Positions 41,357 to 50,197 of a stretch of 64,000 nucleotides of DNA are shown here, piece after piece. The stretch spans positions 41,904 through 105,903 of the forward strand of contig JAFYYS010000005.1 in assembly GCA_017546025.1 (NCBI GenBank). The letters are read 5' to 3'. This DNA is from Lachnospiraceae bacterium. Lineage in GTDB: Bacteria; Bacillota; Clostridia; Lachnospirales; Lachnospiraceae. A program made the position numbers and the translations under genes. The notes under the pieces were generated by a model. That model was given only the letters and a program-made list of their open reading frames with translations, was not told the DNA's origin and did no database searches. Numbering within the stretch: the first letter of the stretch is position 1; the number at the start of each line of letters is the position of its first letter.

Positions 41357-43454
41357 AAAAACGATTTACCGCGATGTCTTGGAAAGAACGCGCGTGCTTC
41401 GAATCGGTTTCTTTCTGTTCTCCGCGGTGCTGACGTTTTATGCGTACAAAAACGGATGCGCAGAAAGTACGAGGGTCTCTGCCCGTGTTTCGGTTTGGCC
41501 GATTGTCCTTTTGGTAATCACATTTGCCTTCTTTCAGGAAATCCGTATTCACGCCTTTCACAGAAAGAAGAAGTGGGAGTGGTTCCAAACGGTTCCCTTC
41601 AGCAAGGCGGAATGGTACTGGACATCAAGACTTGCCGAGATAACAAATCTGGCCGTTATGATTCTTGTCATGAGCCTAGAGGAATGCTTCGCCTGCATCA
41701 TGATGGTGAAGAAGCACGGCTTTCCACAGACAGGCATGCCGTTTGTTCGACAGGCGTTCTATGCCTTTGCTGCAGGGCTTTTGTTCATGGGGCTTCTCAG
41801 CGTGATGCGTGAGCTGACGCACTCTACGGCGTCGTTCATCGGCCTTCTTTTGATAACGCTTCTGACGGGATATCTCTCCCTCGAGATGCTTGAAGTCTTT
41901 ACGGAGGAGTTCACGAACGGATTCGGGAACCTTCCGGTTTACTGGCCTACACGTTTCTGTCTGACCGAGAGGGCTTTTATGAAATTTGATTTGGAGACGC
42001 TTGACGACATTGCCATCGTATACGATACGCTTGCCATCGTCATCGCAATCCTGGTCGCATGCGGGCTGACATATCTCGGAAGCCGGTTCGCGAAATCGTC
42101 CCGCAGTGAATTCATCGGAGCGGAGAGCCGGAACAAAAAGCTGTTCATGGTATTTGTCTCAACCAGTCTGGTTTTGGCGTTCCATATCTTTACGCTGGTA
42201 GTTACCGACTCCGGGTTCTCGGGAAATGTTCTTCTGTTCCTGTTACTATTTGCCCTGATTATCTATCTGTTTTGCAGGCTCCTTAAGGAGAAAAGCCTTG
42301 TCCGAATCGGCAAATGCTTTTTGGTTGCGGCAGTGTTCTTTGCTATGCTGCTGGGAGTGTCCGGACTCACGGCGCTTGCCGGCAGACACCTTCCGAAGAA
42401 GGAAAATGTGATCGCGGTCGTGCAGGAGGATATCTTCTTCACAAATCCGGACGCCGTATCAAAGGCTTACGACGAGATTGCGGCAGAGAAGAAGCGTCTT
42501 GCGGACGGCGGGAAGGAAGCGGAAAAAACGATTTCCTATACCGTTTATACGAAATATGGAAGCCGGTCCTATGAGGTCCCGGATACAAAAGAGAACGGAC
42601 TGATTATTGAAACCGTTCTGGAGGAAGGACCGAATTATCGGAGCGCGGAGATTGAATACCGTTATGAGCCGACCGAGGCAATTCTTCGGTACGGAAACAA
42701 ACCGATGATGGGCGGGGATATTGCCTCGCAGAAGGAATATAAAGAGATTCTCCGACGGATTCCCGACGTTTACAAGAAAGAGATTCCGGTATACCGGGTG
42801 AATGCGTTCGGTGGACTGTCGCTTTGTAAAGAAAAGATTGTCACGATTCCCGATGCCATCCCTGAGGGCGGCGGTTACGAAGTCCATATGTTTCTCAGTA
42901 ACCAGTTTTACGACAGTAATGCGAGCTATACATTCCTGTTCCCGGACGACCCTGAGCTCGTACGTTATTACATAGAAGAAATACAGGCGCCGAAGTGGGA
43001 GAGAATCAGTGAAATCATAAAGCATGCCGAACGTTGTGAAATCAGTTTGTCCTTCGACCCGAAGCTTCAGAATGGTGTGGATTCGATAGAGCTACTGGAC
43101 AAACGTCGCCTCCTTGATTATATCGGACAGAAAGAAAACGGGGCAGCAGGCTTCGGGTATGTGAGTGGATTAACGAAGAGGGTGCTGCTTCCTGAGGAAC
43201 TGACGGATGAGCTGGCAGGAATGCTCAATCTGTCAGGAAAGGTTGCTTATGAAAGCAGCGAATATGTTTTGGCGCATTTTTATCTGAGCTGTTACACAGA
43301 GAATCCAAATGGGATGCTGTACGAACTGGGCACGGAGTCGATTCTTCTTGCTCTTCCGAAGGTTCCCGTAGAGCAGATCTTCGACTGGGTTAAGGAACAG
43401 ATTCCCATAGACTATGAAGAGAGGGGGGAGAATGATGGGGAAAAAAGTGATTAA
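41340..43454 (+). CDS. ABC-type permease with large outside domain (operon with YtrA)
   Basis: A 704-residue membrane protein. I start it at the ATG at 41340, the second of two close ATGs, because GAGGGGG lies six bases before it. About eight hydrophobic segments fill residues 15-350, the last being FLVAAVFFAMLLGVSGLTALAG. From about 355 to the end is a 350-residue soluble region with no membrane helix, rich in charged residues (DEIAAEKKRLADGGKEAEKT and later EKIVTIPDAIPEGGGYEVHMF). It presumably lies outside, following the last helix. It resembles permeases found beside YtrB-type ATPases in Firmicutes. No motif gives a substrate. Confidence 0.75.
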   Translation: MKMPFKKTIYRDVLERTRVLRIGFFLFSAVLTFYAYKNGCAESTRVSARVSVWPIVLLVITFAFFQEIRIHAFHRKKKWEWFQTVPFSKAEWYWTSRLAEITNLAVMILVMSLEECFACIMMVKKHGFPQTGMPFVRQAFYAFAAGLLFMGLLSVMRELTHSTASFIGLLLITLLTGYLSLEMLEVFTEEFTNGFGNLPVYWPTRFCLTERAFMKFDLETLDDIAIVYDTLAIVIAILVACGLTYLGSRFAKSSRSEFIGAESRNKKLFMVFVSTSLVLAFHIFTLVVTDSGFSGNVLLFLLLFALIIYLFCRLLKEKSLVRIGKCFLVAAVFFAMLLGVSGLTALAGRHLPKKENVIAVVQEDIFFTNPDAVSKAYDEIAAEKKRLADGGKEAEKTISYTVYTKYGSRSYEVPDTKENGLIIETVLEEGPNYRSAEIEYRYEPTEAILRYGNKPMMGGDIASQKEYKEILRRIPDVYKKEIPVYRVNAFGGLSLCKEKIVTIPDAIPEGGGYEVHMFLSNQFYDSNASYTFLFPDDPELVRYYIEEIQAPKWERISEIIKHAERCEISLSFDPKLQNGVDSIELLDKRRLLDYIGQKENGAAGFGYVSGLTKRVLLPEELTDELAGMLNLSGKVAYESSEYVLAHFYLSCYTENPNGMLYELGTESILLALPKVPVEQIFDWVKEQIPIDYEERGENDGEKSD

Positions 43455-44568
43455 GGATTATTTCATCAGAACCAATATTGTTGCGGTGGTGATGATTGCG
43501 TTTCTGCTGTTTTTGGACGTGACGGTTTTCATCCTCGCAAGGGGCGTGCTTCAGCCGGGCGAAGGGGCTGCATTCACGTTGAAGTACTTCAGCTTTATGG
43601 GCGGGAACCTGATTATGGCGATCGTATTTCCCGCAGTCATGTTATACCTGCTCCTCGGGGGATGCTTTGATCGGGGAGCGGGGGACTTATACCAAAGCCT
43701 TCCGCCTTCGAGAAATGAGATGTTCGGAAGCGCAGTTTGTGTGATAACGGGGTATGAAGCGGCGTTTCTTCTGTTGCAAATGTTTTTGCGGATGATTCTG
43801 ATTGCCGCGACGAAAGGATTTCAGGTTCGGAAATACTTCTATGGAAGCGTAATCTGGTTTACGCTCGCACTCTATTTAGTATTTTTGGCCATGGCAATTC
43901 TATGCTTCTGCGCGTCTGCAGGTACGTTCGGATATTTCGGAAGAGTCGGGTTTTGGGTGGTTCTTTTGTGGACTTTGATGGACGGCGTTACGATACTGTT
44001 CTTCCACAAGCAGATGATTTTTCATTGGGAAGAGTTTGATGTTTCCGGCACGATTCCGGTGAAACTCGAGAATACTTTCAGGAACATCGGGAGTAGATTG
44101 CTGTTCGAGGATTATGACATCGAACTCGGGGCGGAAGCATGGGAACTCAGAATTGCTCGCGATTCCGGTCTGTTCCTCGCAATCTTCGGTCTGGTTCTCC
44201 TTTTGGTCGCCTGGCTTGCGTTTAAGAAGCGTCCTGCTGAGCGAACCAACGGGCGTAACCGAAGCGAGATTATGCATGTAAGTTTACAGGTTGCAGCAAT
44301 CCTCACTGTTGTGATGGGAAGCGGAGTGACCGTTTATGATTATGCCGCGGTCAGAAGATTTCTCGAAAACAATCAAATCGGGGAACTGATTATGGCTGTC
44401 TTGAGGCATGTGTTGTGGTACGGAGTCTTCGGAATACTGTTTCTGTGCATTTGGGAATTACTCTATAGAAAGAAACTCCGTGAAGTTCCGAAGGTTTGGA
44501 AGAGTCTGGTTATCGGTACGGTTTTCAGTGCGTTGGCGGTTGTTTATGTCATGTGTGACAAGCTGTAA
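43435..44568 (+). CDS. Second ABC-type permease of the YtrA operon
   Basis: A 377-residue membrane protein. Start at ATG 43435, six bases after the AGGGGGG run; it overlaps the previous gene by 20 bases. It has about nine hydrophobic segments, starting with IVAVVMIAFLLFLDVTVFILA and ending with LVIGTVFSALAVVYVMC. A short motif DLYQSLPPSRNEMFGSAV in the first cytosolic loop resembles the coupling text (LPFSRAE) of ABC-2 type permeases such as YtrC/D and the matching PFSKAEWYW of the neighbouring permease. The two permeases probably form a pair. Confidence 0.78.
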   Translation: MGKKVIKDYFIRTNIVAVVMIAFLLFLDVTVFILARGVLQPGEGAAFTLKYFSFMGGNLIMAIVFPAVMLYLLLGGCFDRGAGDLYQSLPPSRNEMFGSAVCVITGYEAAFLLLQMFLRMILIAATKGFQVRKYFYGSVIWFTLALYLVFLAMAILCFCASAGTFGYFGRVGFWVVLLWTLMDGVTILFFHKQMIFHWEEFDVSGTIPVKLENTFRNIGSRLLFEDYDIELGAEAWELRIARDSGLFLAIFGLVLLLVAWLAFKKRPAERTNGRNRSEIMHVSLQVAAILTVVMGSGVTVYDYAAVRRFLENNQIGELIMAVLRHVLWYGVFGILFLCIWELLYRKKLREVPKVWKSLVIGTVFSALAVVYVMCDKL

Positions 44569-44582
44569 GTGGCTGTCAGAAC

Positions 44583-44614
44583 AAAAAACGGATGGGGTTT
44601 CCCATCCGTTTTTA
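44583..44614. terminator. Bidirectional terminator between convergent genes
   Basis: AAAAAACGGATGGG (44583-44596) pairs with CCCATCCGTTTTTAT (44601-44614) around a 4-base loop. The A-run and T-run on the two sides make it active on both strands, ending the permease operon and the small membrane gene on the minus strand. Confidence 0.9.
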
Positions 44615-44615
44615 T

Positions 44616-44963
44616 TTACAGAAGTCTGATAAGATTGATGATTGCCGCGCCGGCAGCATAGGCGAGAACAGTCAGGCACGCTTTTTCGTAATCGGCCGCG
44701 GTCTTTTTGGTCACAACAGGCTGTCCCTTCGGACGGTGCTTCTGCCAGTATTTCTGGTCGATGAGCCAGACAATGATGAAAACCAGGAATGAAAGCTGCA
44801 CCCCGAGCACCCGGTAAAACACGCCGGTCATCTTCAGACCGCCGAACACGCAGAGCCCGAGCAGGAGCTTGATGCCCTGAACAAAAAACCAACCGGTCAC
44901 AATGCCGAGTATGAAATTCATCAGAAGAATCGTCTTCATGGGGATATCGCGAAAATAAGGCAT
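44616..44963 (-). CDS. Small membrane protein of unknown function
   Basis: A 115-residue protein with three hydrophobic segments: MNFILGIVTGWFFVQGIKLL, YRVLGVQLSFLVFIIVWLI and a C-terminal YAAGAAIINLIRLL. A basic loop (QKYWQKHRPKGQPVVTKK) lies between the second and third. AAAGGAG lies seven bases before the ATG on the minus strand. It is a single-gene unit, convergent with the permease operon and divergent from the XRE-cupin gene. I do not recognise a family. Confidence 0.75.
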   Translation of the reverse strand: MPYFRDIPMKTILLMNFILGIVTGWFFVQGIKLLLGLCVFGGLKMTGVFYRVLGVQLSFLVFIIVWLIDQKYWQKHRPKGQPVVTKKTAADYEKACLTVLAYAAGAAIINLIRLL

Positions 44964-45031
44964 GGCAATGCTCCTTTTTTAAGTCATTACAGACAGTTTA
45001 GCGATTTATCGCGGCAAATGCAAGGGAAACA

Positions 45032-45061
45032 TTGACATTTTCCGAAAAACAGGTATATAAT
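45032..45061 (+). promoter_or_regulatory. Promoter of the XRE-cupin / ligase operon
   Basis: A perfect TTGACA (45032-45037), an 18-base spacer and a perfect TATAAT (45056-45061). Transcription would begin near 45068, which is why I prefer the later ATG at 45102 for the gene. Confidence 0.88.
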
Positions 45062-45101
45062 TCTAGTACCTATGCGGTCATATGAGAAGAAGAGGTGTGC
45101 T

Positions 45102-45650
45102 ATGGATGAATTAAAGGAGCTGGCTGCGCGAATCCGGGAACTGCGGGAGGTCTGCGGTTACACTCAGGAGGAGCTTGCCCGGGAGATTTATGTCGATCCC
45201 GAAACCTATAAAAGATATGAAGAGTGCGCGGAAGACGTGCCGATCAGCGTGATTTATTCGATCGCGAAGAAGTTCGGTGTGGATTTTTCGGAGATTATGA
45301 CCGGAACCGGCGCGAAGCTTCGGACCTACCAGGTCGTCAGAGCCGGGCAGGGACAGCCTGCTGACCGTTATCCGGGCTACCGCTTCCAGAACCTTGCGTT
45401 CCATTTTACAAATAAGATTATGCAGCCGTTTTTGGTTACACTCGATCCGTCCGATAAGCCGGCGGCTCTTGTGCAGCACGGCGGGGAAGAGTTCAACCTT
45501 GTAATCGAGGGCAGTATTGTCGTCGTCTTCGACGATCAGGAGATCGTCCTTCATAAAGGTGACAGCATTTACTTCAACCCTACGCATCCGCACGGACAGA
45601 AGTGCTACGGCAATGAGCCGGGTACGTTCCTGACGATGATTGCGGAATAA
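45102..45650 (+). CDS. XRE-type regulator with cupin domain
   Basis: A 182-residue protein. Residues 1-65 are a Cro/C1-type helix-turn-helix (LAARIRELREVCGYTQEELAREIYVDPETYKRYEE). Residues from about 105 form a cupin barrel: HGGEEFNLVIEGSIVVVF and LHKGDSIYFNPTHPHGQKCYG, with the His and Glu positions of a metal or small-molecule site. ATG 45102 follows AGAGGTG by five bases. The ligase gene begins 38 bases after its stop. Regulators of this XRE-cupin design often control the metabolic gene beside them and sense its substrate or product, so it probably senses an acyl compound. This is inference. Confidence 0.9.
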   Translation: MDELKELAARIRELREVCGYTQEELAREIYVDPETYKRYEECAEDVPISVIYSIAKKFGVDFSEIMTGTGAKLRTYQVVRAGQGQPADRYPGYRFQNLAFHFTNKIMQPFLVTLDPSDKPAALVQHGGEEFNLVIEGSIVVVFDDQEIVLHKGDSIYFNPTHPHGQKCYGNEPGTFLTMIAE

Positions 45651-45688
45651 TAAGCGGAGAGGCCCGCGATTAAAGGAGACCAGAAAAC

Positions 45689-47359
45689 ATGTTAGAGAAG
45701 TACCTTCCCCGTACCGAGTTCAGCTCGTACGAGGATTTCAAGAAGAATTATACGGTAAATGCGCCGGAGTATTTCAACTTCGGCTTCGATATTGTTGACG
45801 GCTGGGCCGAGGAAGAGCCCGACCTCAGAGCCCTTTTGTGGTGTGACGATTTCGGTAACGAGAAAACGTTCACATTTACCGACATCAGTAAATTAAGCAA
45901 CCGGGCGGCGAACTATTTCAAGTCTCTCGGTCTGAAGAAGGGCGACGTAGTCATGCTGATTCTCCGCCGCCGCTGGGAATACTGGATTTGCGCCGTAGCG
46001 CTTATCAAGCTCGGTGTTGTCGTGATTCCCGGAACGCTCCAGCTTACGAAGAAGGATATTGCGTACCGCGCCAATGCGGCCGGCGTTAAGATGTTCGTCT
46101 GCGTAGACGACGAGTACGTTATGCAGCAGATGGAGCTTGCCGCTCCCGAGATGCCCGGCGTAAAGTACCGCGCTGTTGTGGACGGTGTTGAAAGAGAAGG
46201 CTGGATTAACTTTAATAAGGAATTCATGCAGTTCCCGGATACTCTTGCGCGTCCTGTCGGCGACGAAGCAACGAAGGGAACCGACGTGATGCAGATTTAC
46301 TTCACCTCGGGAACGACCGGCATGCCGAAGATGGTAACGCACAATTATCATCATCCGCTCGGTCACATCGTAACCGCGAAGTACTGGCAGCAGGTTCAAA
46401 AAGGCAAATTGCACATGAGCGTTTCGGATTCCGGCTGGGCGAAGTTCGGCTGGGGTAAGATTTACGGCCAGTGGATTTGCGGCGCGACCATCTTTGCTTA
46501 CGATATGATTAAATTCCATCCGGACAAGCTGCTCGAGAAGATGTCGCAGTACAAGCTGACGACCTTCTGCGCACCGCCGACCATGTACCGGTTCATGCTG
46601 CAGGAGGATGTTGGCAAATACGACCTCAGCAGCATTCAGAACTACGCGACGGCAGGTGAGCCGCTGAATCCGGAAGTATTCAACCGTTGGCTTGCACTGA
46701 CTGGCGGCAAGATTCACAGCGGTTTCGGCCAGACCGAAGGAACCGTTCTGTTTGCCGATTTCCCGTGGATTGAACCGATTCCGGGCGCGCTCGGAAAAGC
46801 ATCTCCGATTTACAACATCAAGCTGATGATGGACGGACAGGAGGTTGAAAACGGTGCGGAGGGTGAGATTACCATCTGCGACGTAATTGACAACCATCCG
46901 ATCGGACTTTTCATCGGATATTATAAGGATAAGGAACAGACCGACGCTGCTTTTGAAGGCGGCAATTACAACCTGAAGGACGTTGCATGGCGTGACAACA
47001 ACGGGTATGTATGGTTTGTGGGACGTCACGACGACGTTATCAAATGTTCCGGTTACCGCATCGGACCGTTTGAGGTTGAAAGCGCGTTGATTGAGCATCC
47101 GGCAGTTGTTGAGTGCGCGATCACGGCGGCACCGGACCCGATCCGCGGTCAGGTGGTAAAGGCGACGGTTGTACTTGCAAAGGGCTACACACCGTCCGAT
47201 GAATTGGTGAAAGAATTACAGAATCACGTCAAGAAGGCAACGGCGCCGTACAAGTATCCGCGTATCGTTGAATTCGTAGACGAGCTGCCGAAGACACTCG
47301 GCGGTAAGATTAAGCGGGCACAGATCCGCAAGGAGGACGAAGCAAAAAGTAACGCATAA
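45689..47359 (+). CDS. AMP-forming acyl-CoA synthetase (medium-chain or acetyl-CoA synthetase-like)
   Basis: A 556-residue adenylate-forming enzyme. Motifs in order: YFTSGTTGMPKMVTHN (phosphate-binding loop), FGQTEGTVLF, the hinge region ending in WFVGRHDDVIKCSGYRIGPFEVESAL, and the C-terminal LPKTLGGKIKRAQIR with the Lys that makes the adenylate and is often acetylated. The overall pattern matches the medium-chain acyl-CoA synthetase (MACS) group rather than bona fide acetyl-CoA synthetase, as judged from its shorter N-terminus. It converts a carboxylic acid, ATP and CoA to acyl-CoA, AMP and pyrophosphate. It is co-transcribed with the XRE-cupin gene. The acid used is unknown. Confidence 0.92.
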   Translation: MLEKYLPRTEFSSYEDFKKNYTVNAPEYFNFGFDIVDGWAEEEPDLRALLWCDDFGNEKTFTFTDISKLSNRAANYFKSLGLKKGDVVMLILRRRWEYWICAVALIKLGVVVIPGTLQLTKKDIAYRANAAGVKMFVCVDDEYVMQQMELAAPEMPGVKYRAVVDGVEREGWINFNKEFMQFPDTLARPVGDEATKGTDVMQIYFTSGTTGMPKMVTHNYHHPLGHIVTAKYWQQVQKGKLHMSVSDSGWAKFGWGKIYGQWICGATIFAYDMIKFHPDKLLEKMSQYKLTTFCAPPTMYRFMLQEDVGKYDLSSIQNYATAGEPLNPEVFNRWLALTGGKIHSGFGQTEGTVLFADFPWIEPIPGALGKASPIYNIKLMMDGQEVENGAEGEITICDVIDNHPIGLFIGYYKDKEQTDAAFEGGNYNLKDVAWRDNNGYVWFVGRHDDVIKCSGYRIGPFEVESALIEHPAVVECAITAAPDPIRGQVVKATVVLAKGYTPSDELVKELQNHVKKATAPYKYPRIVEFVDELPKTLGGKIKRAQIRKEDEAKSNA

Positions 47360-47403
47360 GCTATAGGGGCAGCTGCACGCGCAGCAAGGAGGAGGATATT
47401 ATT

Positions 47404-49425
47404 ATGGGAACTATCATCCGGTTTTACGATCCGCATAAGGAGAACGGGTATTTGAGCAACTGGTTTGTTTCGCCGTTCACCTATGCCGGAAAGCAGTACT
47501 TTTCCTGCGAACAGTACCTGATGGAACAGAAGGCACTCACGTTCGGTGACGACGAGATTGCCGAGAAGATCATGAAGTCGAAGAACCTTTCCGAGATCAA
47601 AAAGCTCGGAAGACAGGTTGCGCGCTACAACGAGAATCTGTGGAAGACAATCCGTCCGCAGGTCATGCGCCGCGGTCTTCGGGCGAAGTTCCAGCAGAAT
47701 CCCGAGCTTTTGATTGCCCTGTTGGGGACAGGCAATGCAATTCTCGCGGAGTGTGCACCGAGAGATAACATCTGGGGCATCGGCCTCGGAGTTGACGATC
47801 CGCGCGCCCTGGAAACGAAGGAATGGCGCGGCAGAAACCTGCTCGGTAGAGCGCTGATGCGTGTCCGTGAGGATCTTCGTGCATGGAGTGCCGTAGCAGG
47901 CGAGCGTGTTACCGAATATGTCGACGCGATGGACCTCCGTCAGCCGAAGCCTGTCCGTACGAGAAGACGCGGCAGAGGCGGGGACGACTATGAGCCCGCG
48001 CAGATCAAAGATGAGAACTCAATCTGGAACATGCGCATTTATGAAGCATGCATGCTTCCGTATGTTTCCGAGATTGTTTCCACATGGCTTGAAGAGGTCT
48101 TCTACGATGTCCGCCACGGACATTCCTATGAAGATCTGCAGATTACGAATTATACGTTCGAAGAGCTGGAGCAGATGTTCCGAAATGCCAGAATCAACGG
48201 CATTCCGTTTGCCGGCTTTTACGAAATGAAGCAGGATTTGTTCGATATGATGCGGTATCAGGGCGGACTGCGTAACCCGGCTTCTCTTCTTGAGAAGGCA
48301 AGGGAGGAAGCAGCCCCGGCGGCTGAGCCTGTCGTACAGGCAGCACCTGTTCCGACACCTGCACCTGTGGCAGAGCCCGCACCCGCGCCTGTAGTTGCGC
48401 CCGCTCCCGTATCGGTTGCGACACCGGTTCAGGAAATCGTGATTGAACCGGCGCCGATTGCGCCTGCTCCCGTTCAGGAGATCATCCTTGAGCCCGAACC
48501 GATTCCGGCACCTGCTCCGATGCCGATGACGGCACCCGACCAAATCGAAATCGCACCGGGACCGATTCCTTATAAAGCACCCGCGAAGGAGCCCGCGAAG
48601 GCTCCCGAACCGGCTGAGGAACCCGAGGAGGACGTCGAATCTGTCATCGCCAAGGCAAAGGCCGATGAGGCCGCAGCAATCGCGAGAGCCGAGGCTGCCC
48701 GCAAGGCTGCACTCGCCGCGAAGTACCGTGCCGAGCAGATGAAGCAGATGGCGCAGGCTGCGCTTGAGCGTACCCGCATTGAGGCGGAGGCAAGAGCAAG
48801 AGTGGAAGCCGAAGCCAGAGAGCAGAAGGTTCTGAAGGCAAGAGAGGATGCCGCGAAGGCACTCGAAGCTGTTGAAGAGAAGACCAAGAAGGCAGAAGAG
48901 ATTCACCGCGCAGCGGCCGACCCGAGCAAGGTATTCATCACGACCGGCAAGCTTGTTGACACGAGAACCGAGTGCATGGTCAACGTGACGACGATGACGC
49001 TTTCCATCGGCAAGGGCGTGGACGATGAGTTCTATGACCGCGGCGGCGCCGAGCTTCGCCGTGCCACGATGGCCATCAAGGGCTGTGAGAACGGAAGCGC
49101 GGTCATTACCGCAGCCGGAAACCTTCCCGCCAAATATGTCATTCACACCGCCTGCCCGCGTTACGGCGGCGACGGTAACGATAAGAAATTCCTTGAAAAA
49201 TGCTACCAGAGCGTTTTGAATCTGGCAATGCAGAACGGCATCCACGAAATCGCAATGCCGCCGATCGGCTCAGGCTGGTTCGGCTTCCCGCTTCGCGAGT
49301 GCGCCGTAATCGCAAGCCAGACCGTAGACCGCTGGATTTTAAAGCATGCCGAGTATTCCGTAAAGATTCACTTCATCTGCGCGGATCAGAGAGCGGAGGC
49401 TATGCTGAAGAGTCTTCGCAAGTAA
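47404..49425 (+). CDS. NADAR-macro domain fusion protein (probable ADP-ribosyl hydrolase)
   Basis: A 673-residue multidomain protein. Residues 1-155 are a NADAR domain: FYDPHKENGYLSNWF, YFSCEQYLMEQKALTF, KLGRQV, KFQQNPELLIALLGTG and ECAPRDNIWGIGLG. A basic patch (RTRRRGRGG) and an unrecognised helical region follow (about 195-300). Residues 300-400 are Pro/Ala-rich, and 415-505 form an Ala/Glu/Arg-rich coiled coil. The last 165 residues are a macro domain: TGKLVDTRTECMVNVTTMTLSIGKGVDDEF, GSAVITAAGNLPAKYVIHTACP and AMPPIGSGWFGFPLRECA. NADAR proteins are known to remove ADP-ribose from guanine and related N-glycosidic links; macro domains bind or cleave ADP-ribose and its esters. Both activities in one chain point to reversal of ADP-ribosylation. 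No toxin gene such as darT is adjacent. GGAGGAGG lies upstream. Confidence 0.85.
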   Translation: MGTIIRFYDPHKENGYLSNWFVSPFTYAGKQYFSCEQYLMEQKALTFGDDEIAEKIMKSKNLSEIKKLGRQVARYNENLWKTIRPQVMRRGLRAKFQQNPELLIALLGTGNAILAECAPRDNIWGIGLGVDDPRALETKEWRGRNLLGRALMRVREDLRAWSAVAGERVTEYVDAMDLRQPKPVRTRRRGRGGDDYEPAQIKDENSIWNMRIYEACMLPYVSEIVSTWLEEVFYDVRHGHSYEDLQITNYTFEELEQMFRNARINGIPFAGFYEMKQDLFDMMRYQGGLRNPASLLEKAREEAAPAAEPVVQAAPVPTPAPVAEPAPAPVVAPAPVSVATPVQEIVIEPAPIAPAPVQEIILEPEPIPAPAPMPMTAPDQIEIAPGPIPYKAPAKEPAKAPEPAEEPEEDVESVIAKAKADEAAAIARAEAARKAALAAKYRAEQMKQMAQAALERTRIEAEARARVEAEAREQKVLKAREDAAKALEAVEEKTKKAEEIHRAAADPSKVFITTGKLVDTRTECMVNVTTMTLSIGKGVDDEFYDRGGAELRRATMAIKGCENGSAVITAAGNLPAKYVIHTACPRYGGDGNDKKFLEKCYQSVLNLAMQNGIHEIAMPPIGSGWFGFPLRECAVIASQTVDRWILKHAEYSVKIHFICADQRAEAMLKSLRK

Positions 49426-49448
49426 TAATTCCGTCAGGGGGAGAATGA

Positions 49449-50153
49449 ATGGTTTTCGAAATGGATGAAATCGTGCGATACAGTCAGACGGACGGACAGC
49501 TCCGTCTGACTGTTCCCGCTTTATTGGACTTCTTTCAGGATGCAGCGACGTTTCAGGCCGAGGAGGCCGGTGTCGGCGTGGATGTCCTGAACGCGCACGG
49601 ACTCGGATGGTTTCTGGTGTCCTGGAATGTGGAAATCAACCGCCTTCCGAGACATGCCGAGAAGATTGTTGTCGGAACCTTTCCTTACCGTTTCAACAGC
49701 CGTTTCGGAAACCGAAACTGTTACATCAAAACGCCGGACGGAGAGTATCTCGCTAAGGCGGACAGCATTTGGGCGATGATGGACAAAAAGCAGGGCCGGA
49801 TCGTTCCGATTCCGGATTTCGTCGGAAAGGCATACACTGTTGAGGATCCGCTTCCGATGGAATATGCCGGAAGAAAGATCGCGCTTCCCGAAGCGATGGA
49901 AGACGGCGAGCCGATCCCGGTGATTTCAGAGCATATCGACTTCCACGGACATGTGAACAACAGCAAATACCTCGCCATGGTCACGGACTTTATGCCGAAG
50001 GGAGAGCTTAGTGGTTTCCGCGTGGAGTACAAAGGCCAGACGAGGCGGGGAGACATCCTCGTGCCGCGGTTCGCGACTGAGGGCAACCGGACGTTTGTTT
50101 CCTTATGCGTAGGAGAGGAAGCACGAACCAACATCGAATTTACCACGAAATAA
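49449..50153 (+). CDS. Acyl-ACP thioesterase
   Basis: A 234-residue double hot-dog enzyme of the FatA/FatB-like bacterial group. The first half has RYSQTDGQLRLTVPALLDFFQDAATFQAEEAG and LGWFLVSWNVEINRLP; the second has SEHIDFHGHVNNSKYLAMV, which carries the Asn-His-x-Asn-Asn active-site text of the family. It should release fatty acids from acyl carrier protein in the cytosol. GGGGGAG precedes the ATG. It is 23 bases after the NADAR-macro gene, so the two may share a transcript without an obvious functional link. The stop is followed by a terminator that overlaps the convergent dus gene. Confidence 0.92.
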   Translation: MVFEMDEIVRYSQTDGQLRLTVPALLDFFQDAATFQAEEAGVGVDVLNAHGLGWFLVSWNVEINRLPRHAEKIVVGTFPYRFNSRFGNRNCYIKTPDGEYLAKADSIWAMMDKKQGRIVPIPDFVGKAYTVEDPLPMEYAGRKIALPEAMEDGEPIPVISEHIDFHGHVNNSKYLAMVTDFMPKGELSGFRVEYKGQTRRGDILVPRFATEGNRTFVSLCVGEEARTNIEFTTK

Positions 50154-50156
50154 AGC

Positions 50157-50197
50157 AATGCCGCAGCATCACCGGAATACGGATGCCGCGGCATTTT
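50157..50197 (+). terminator. Terminator of the thioesterase gene, inside the dus 3' end
   Basis: AATGCCGC and GCATC (50157-50170) pair with GATGC and GCGGCATT (50182-50195), with small mismatches between, and run into TTTC. The right arm encodes the last codons of the minus-strand dus gene, so the two genes share this DNA. Confidence 0.7.

Noticed and set aside
48019..49245. A 408-codon minus-strand frame opposite the NADAR-macro gene
   Set aside because: Its repetitive Arg/Cys/Gly/Leu text is the reverse reading of the Pro/Ala-rich and coiled-coil codons of the real gene. No start signals are present.
47404..50153. A DarT-DarG type toxin-antitoxin pair
   Set aside because: The NADAR-macro protein has no adjacent ADP-ribosyltransferase gene; both neighbours are clear lipid or acid metabolism enzymes.
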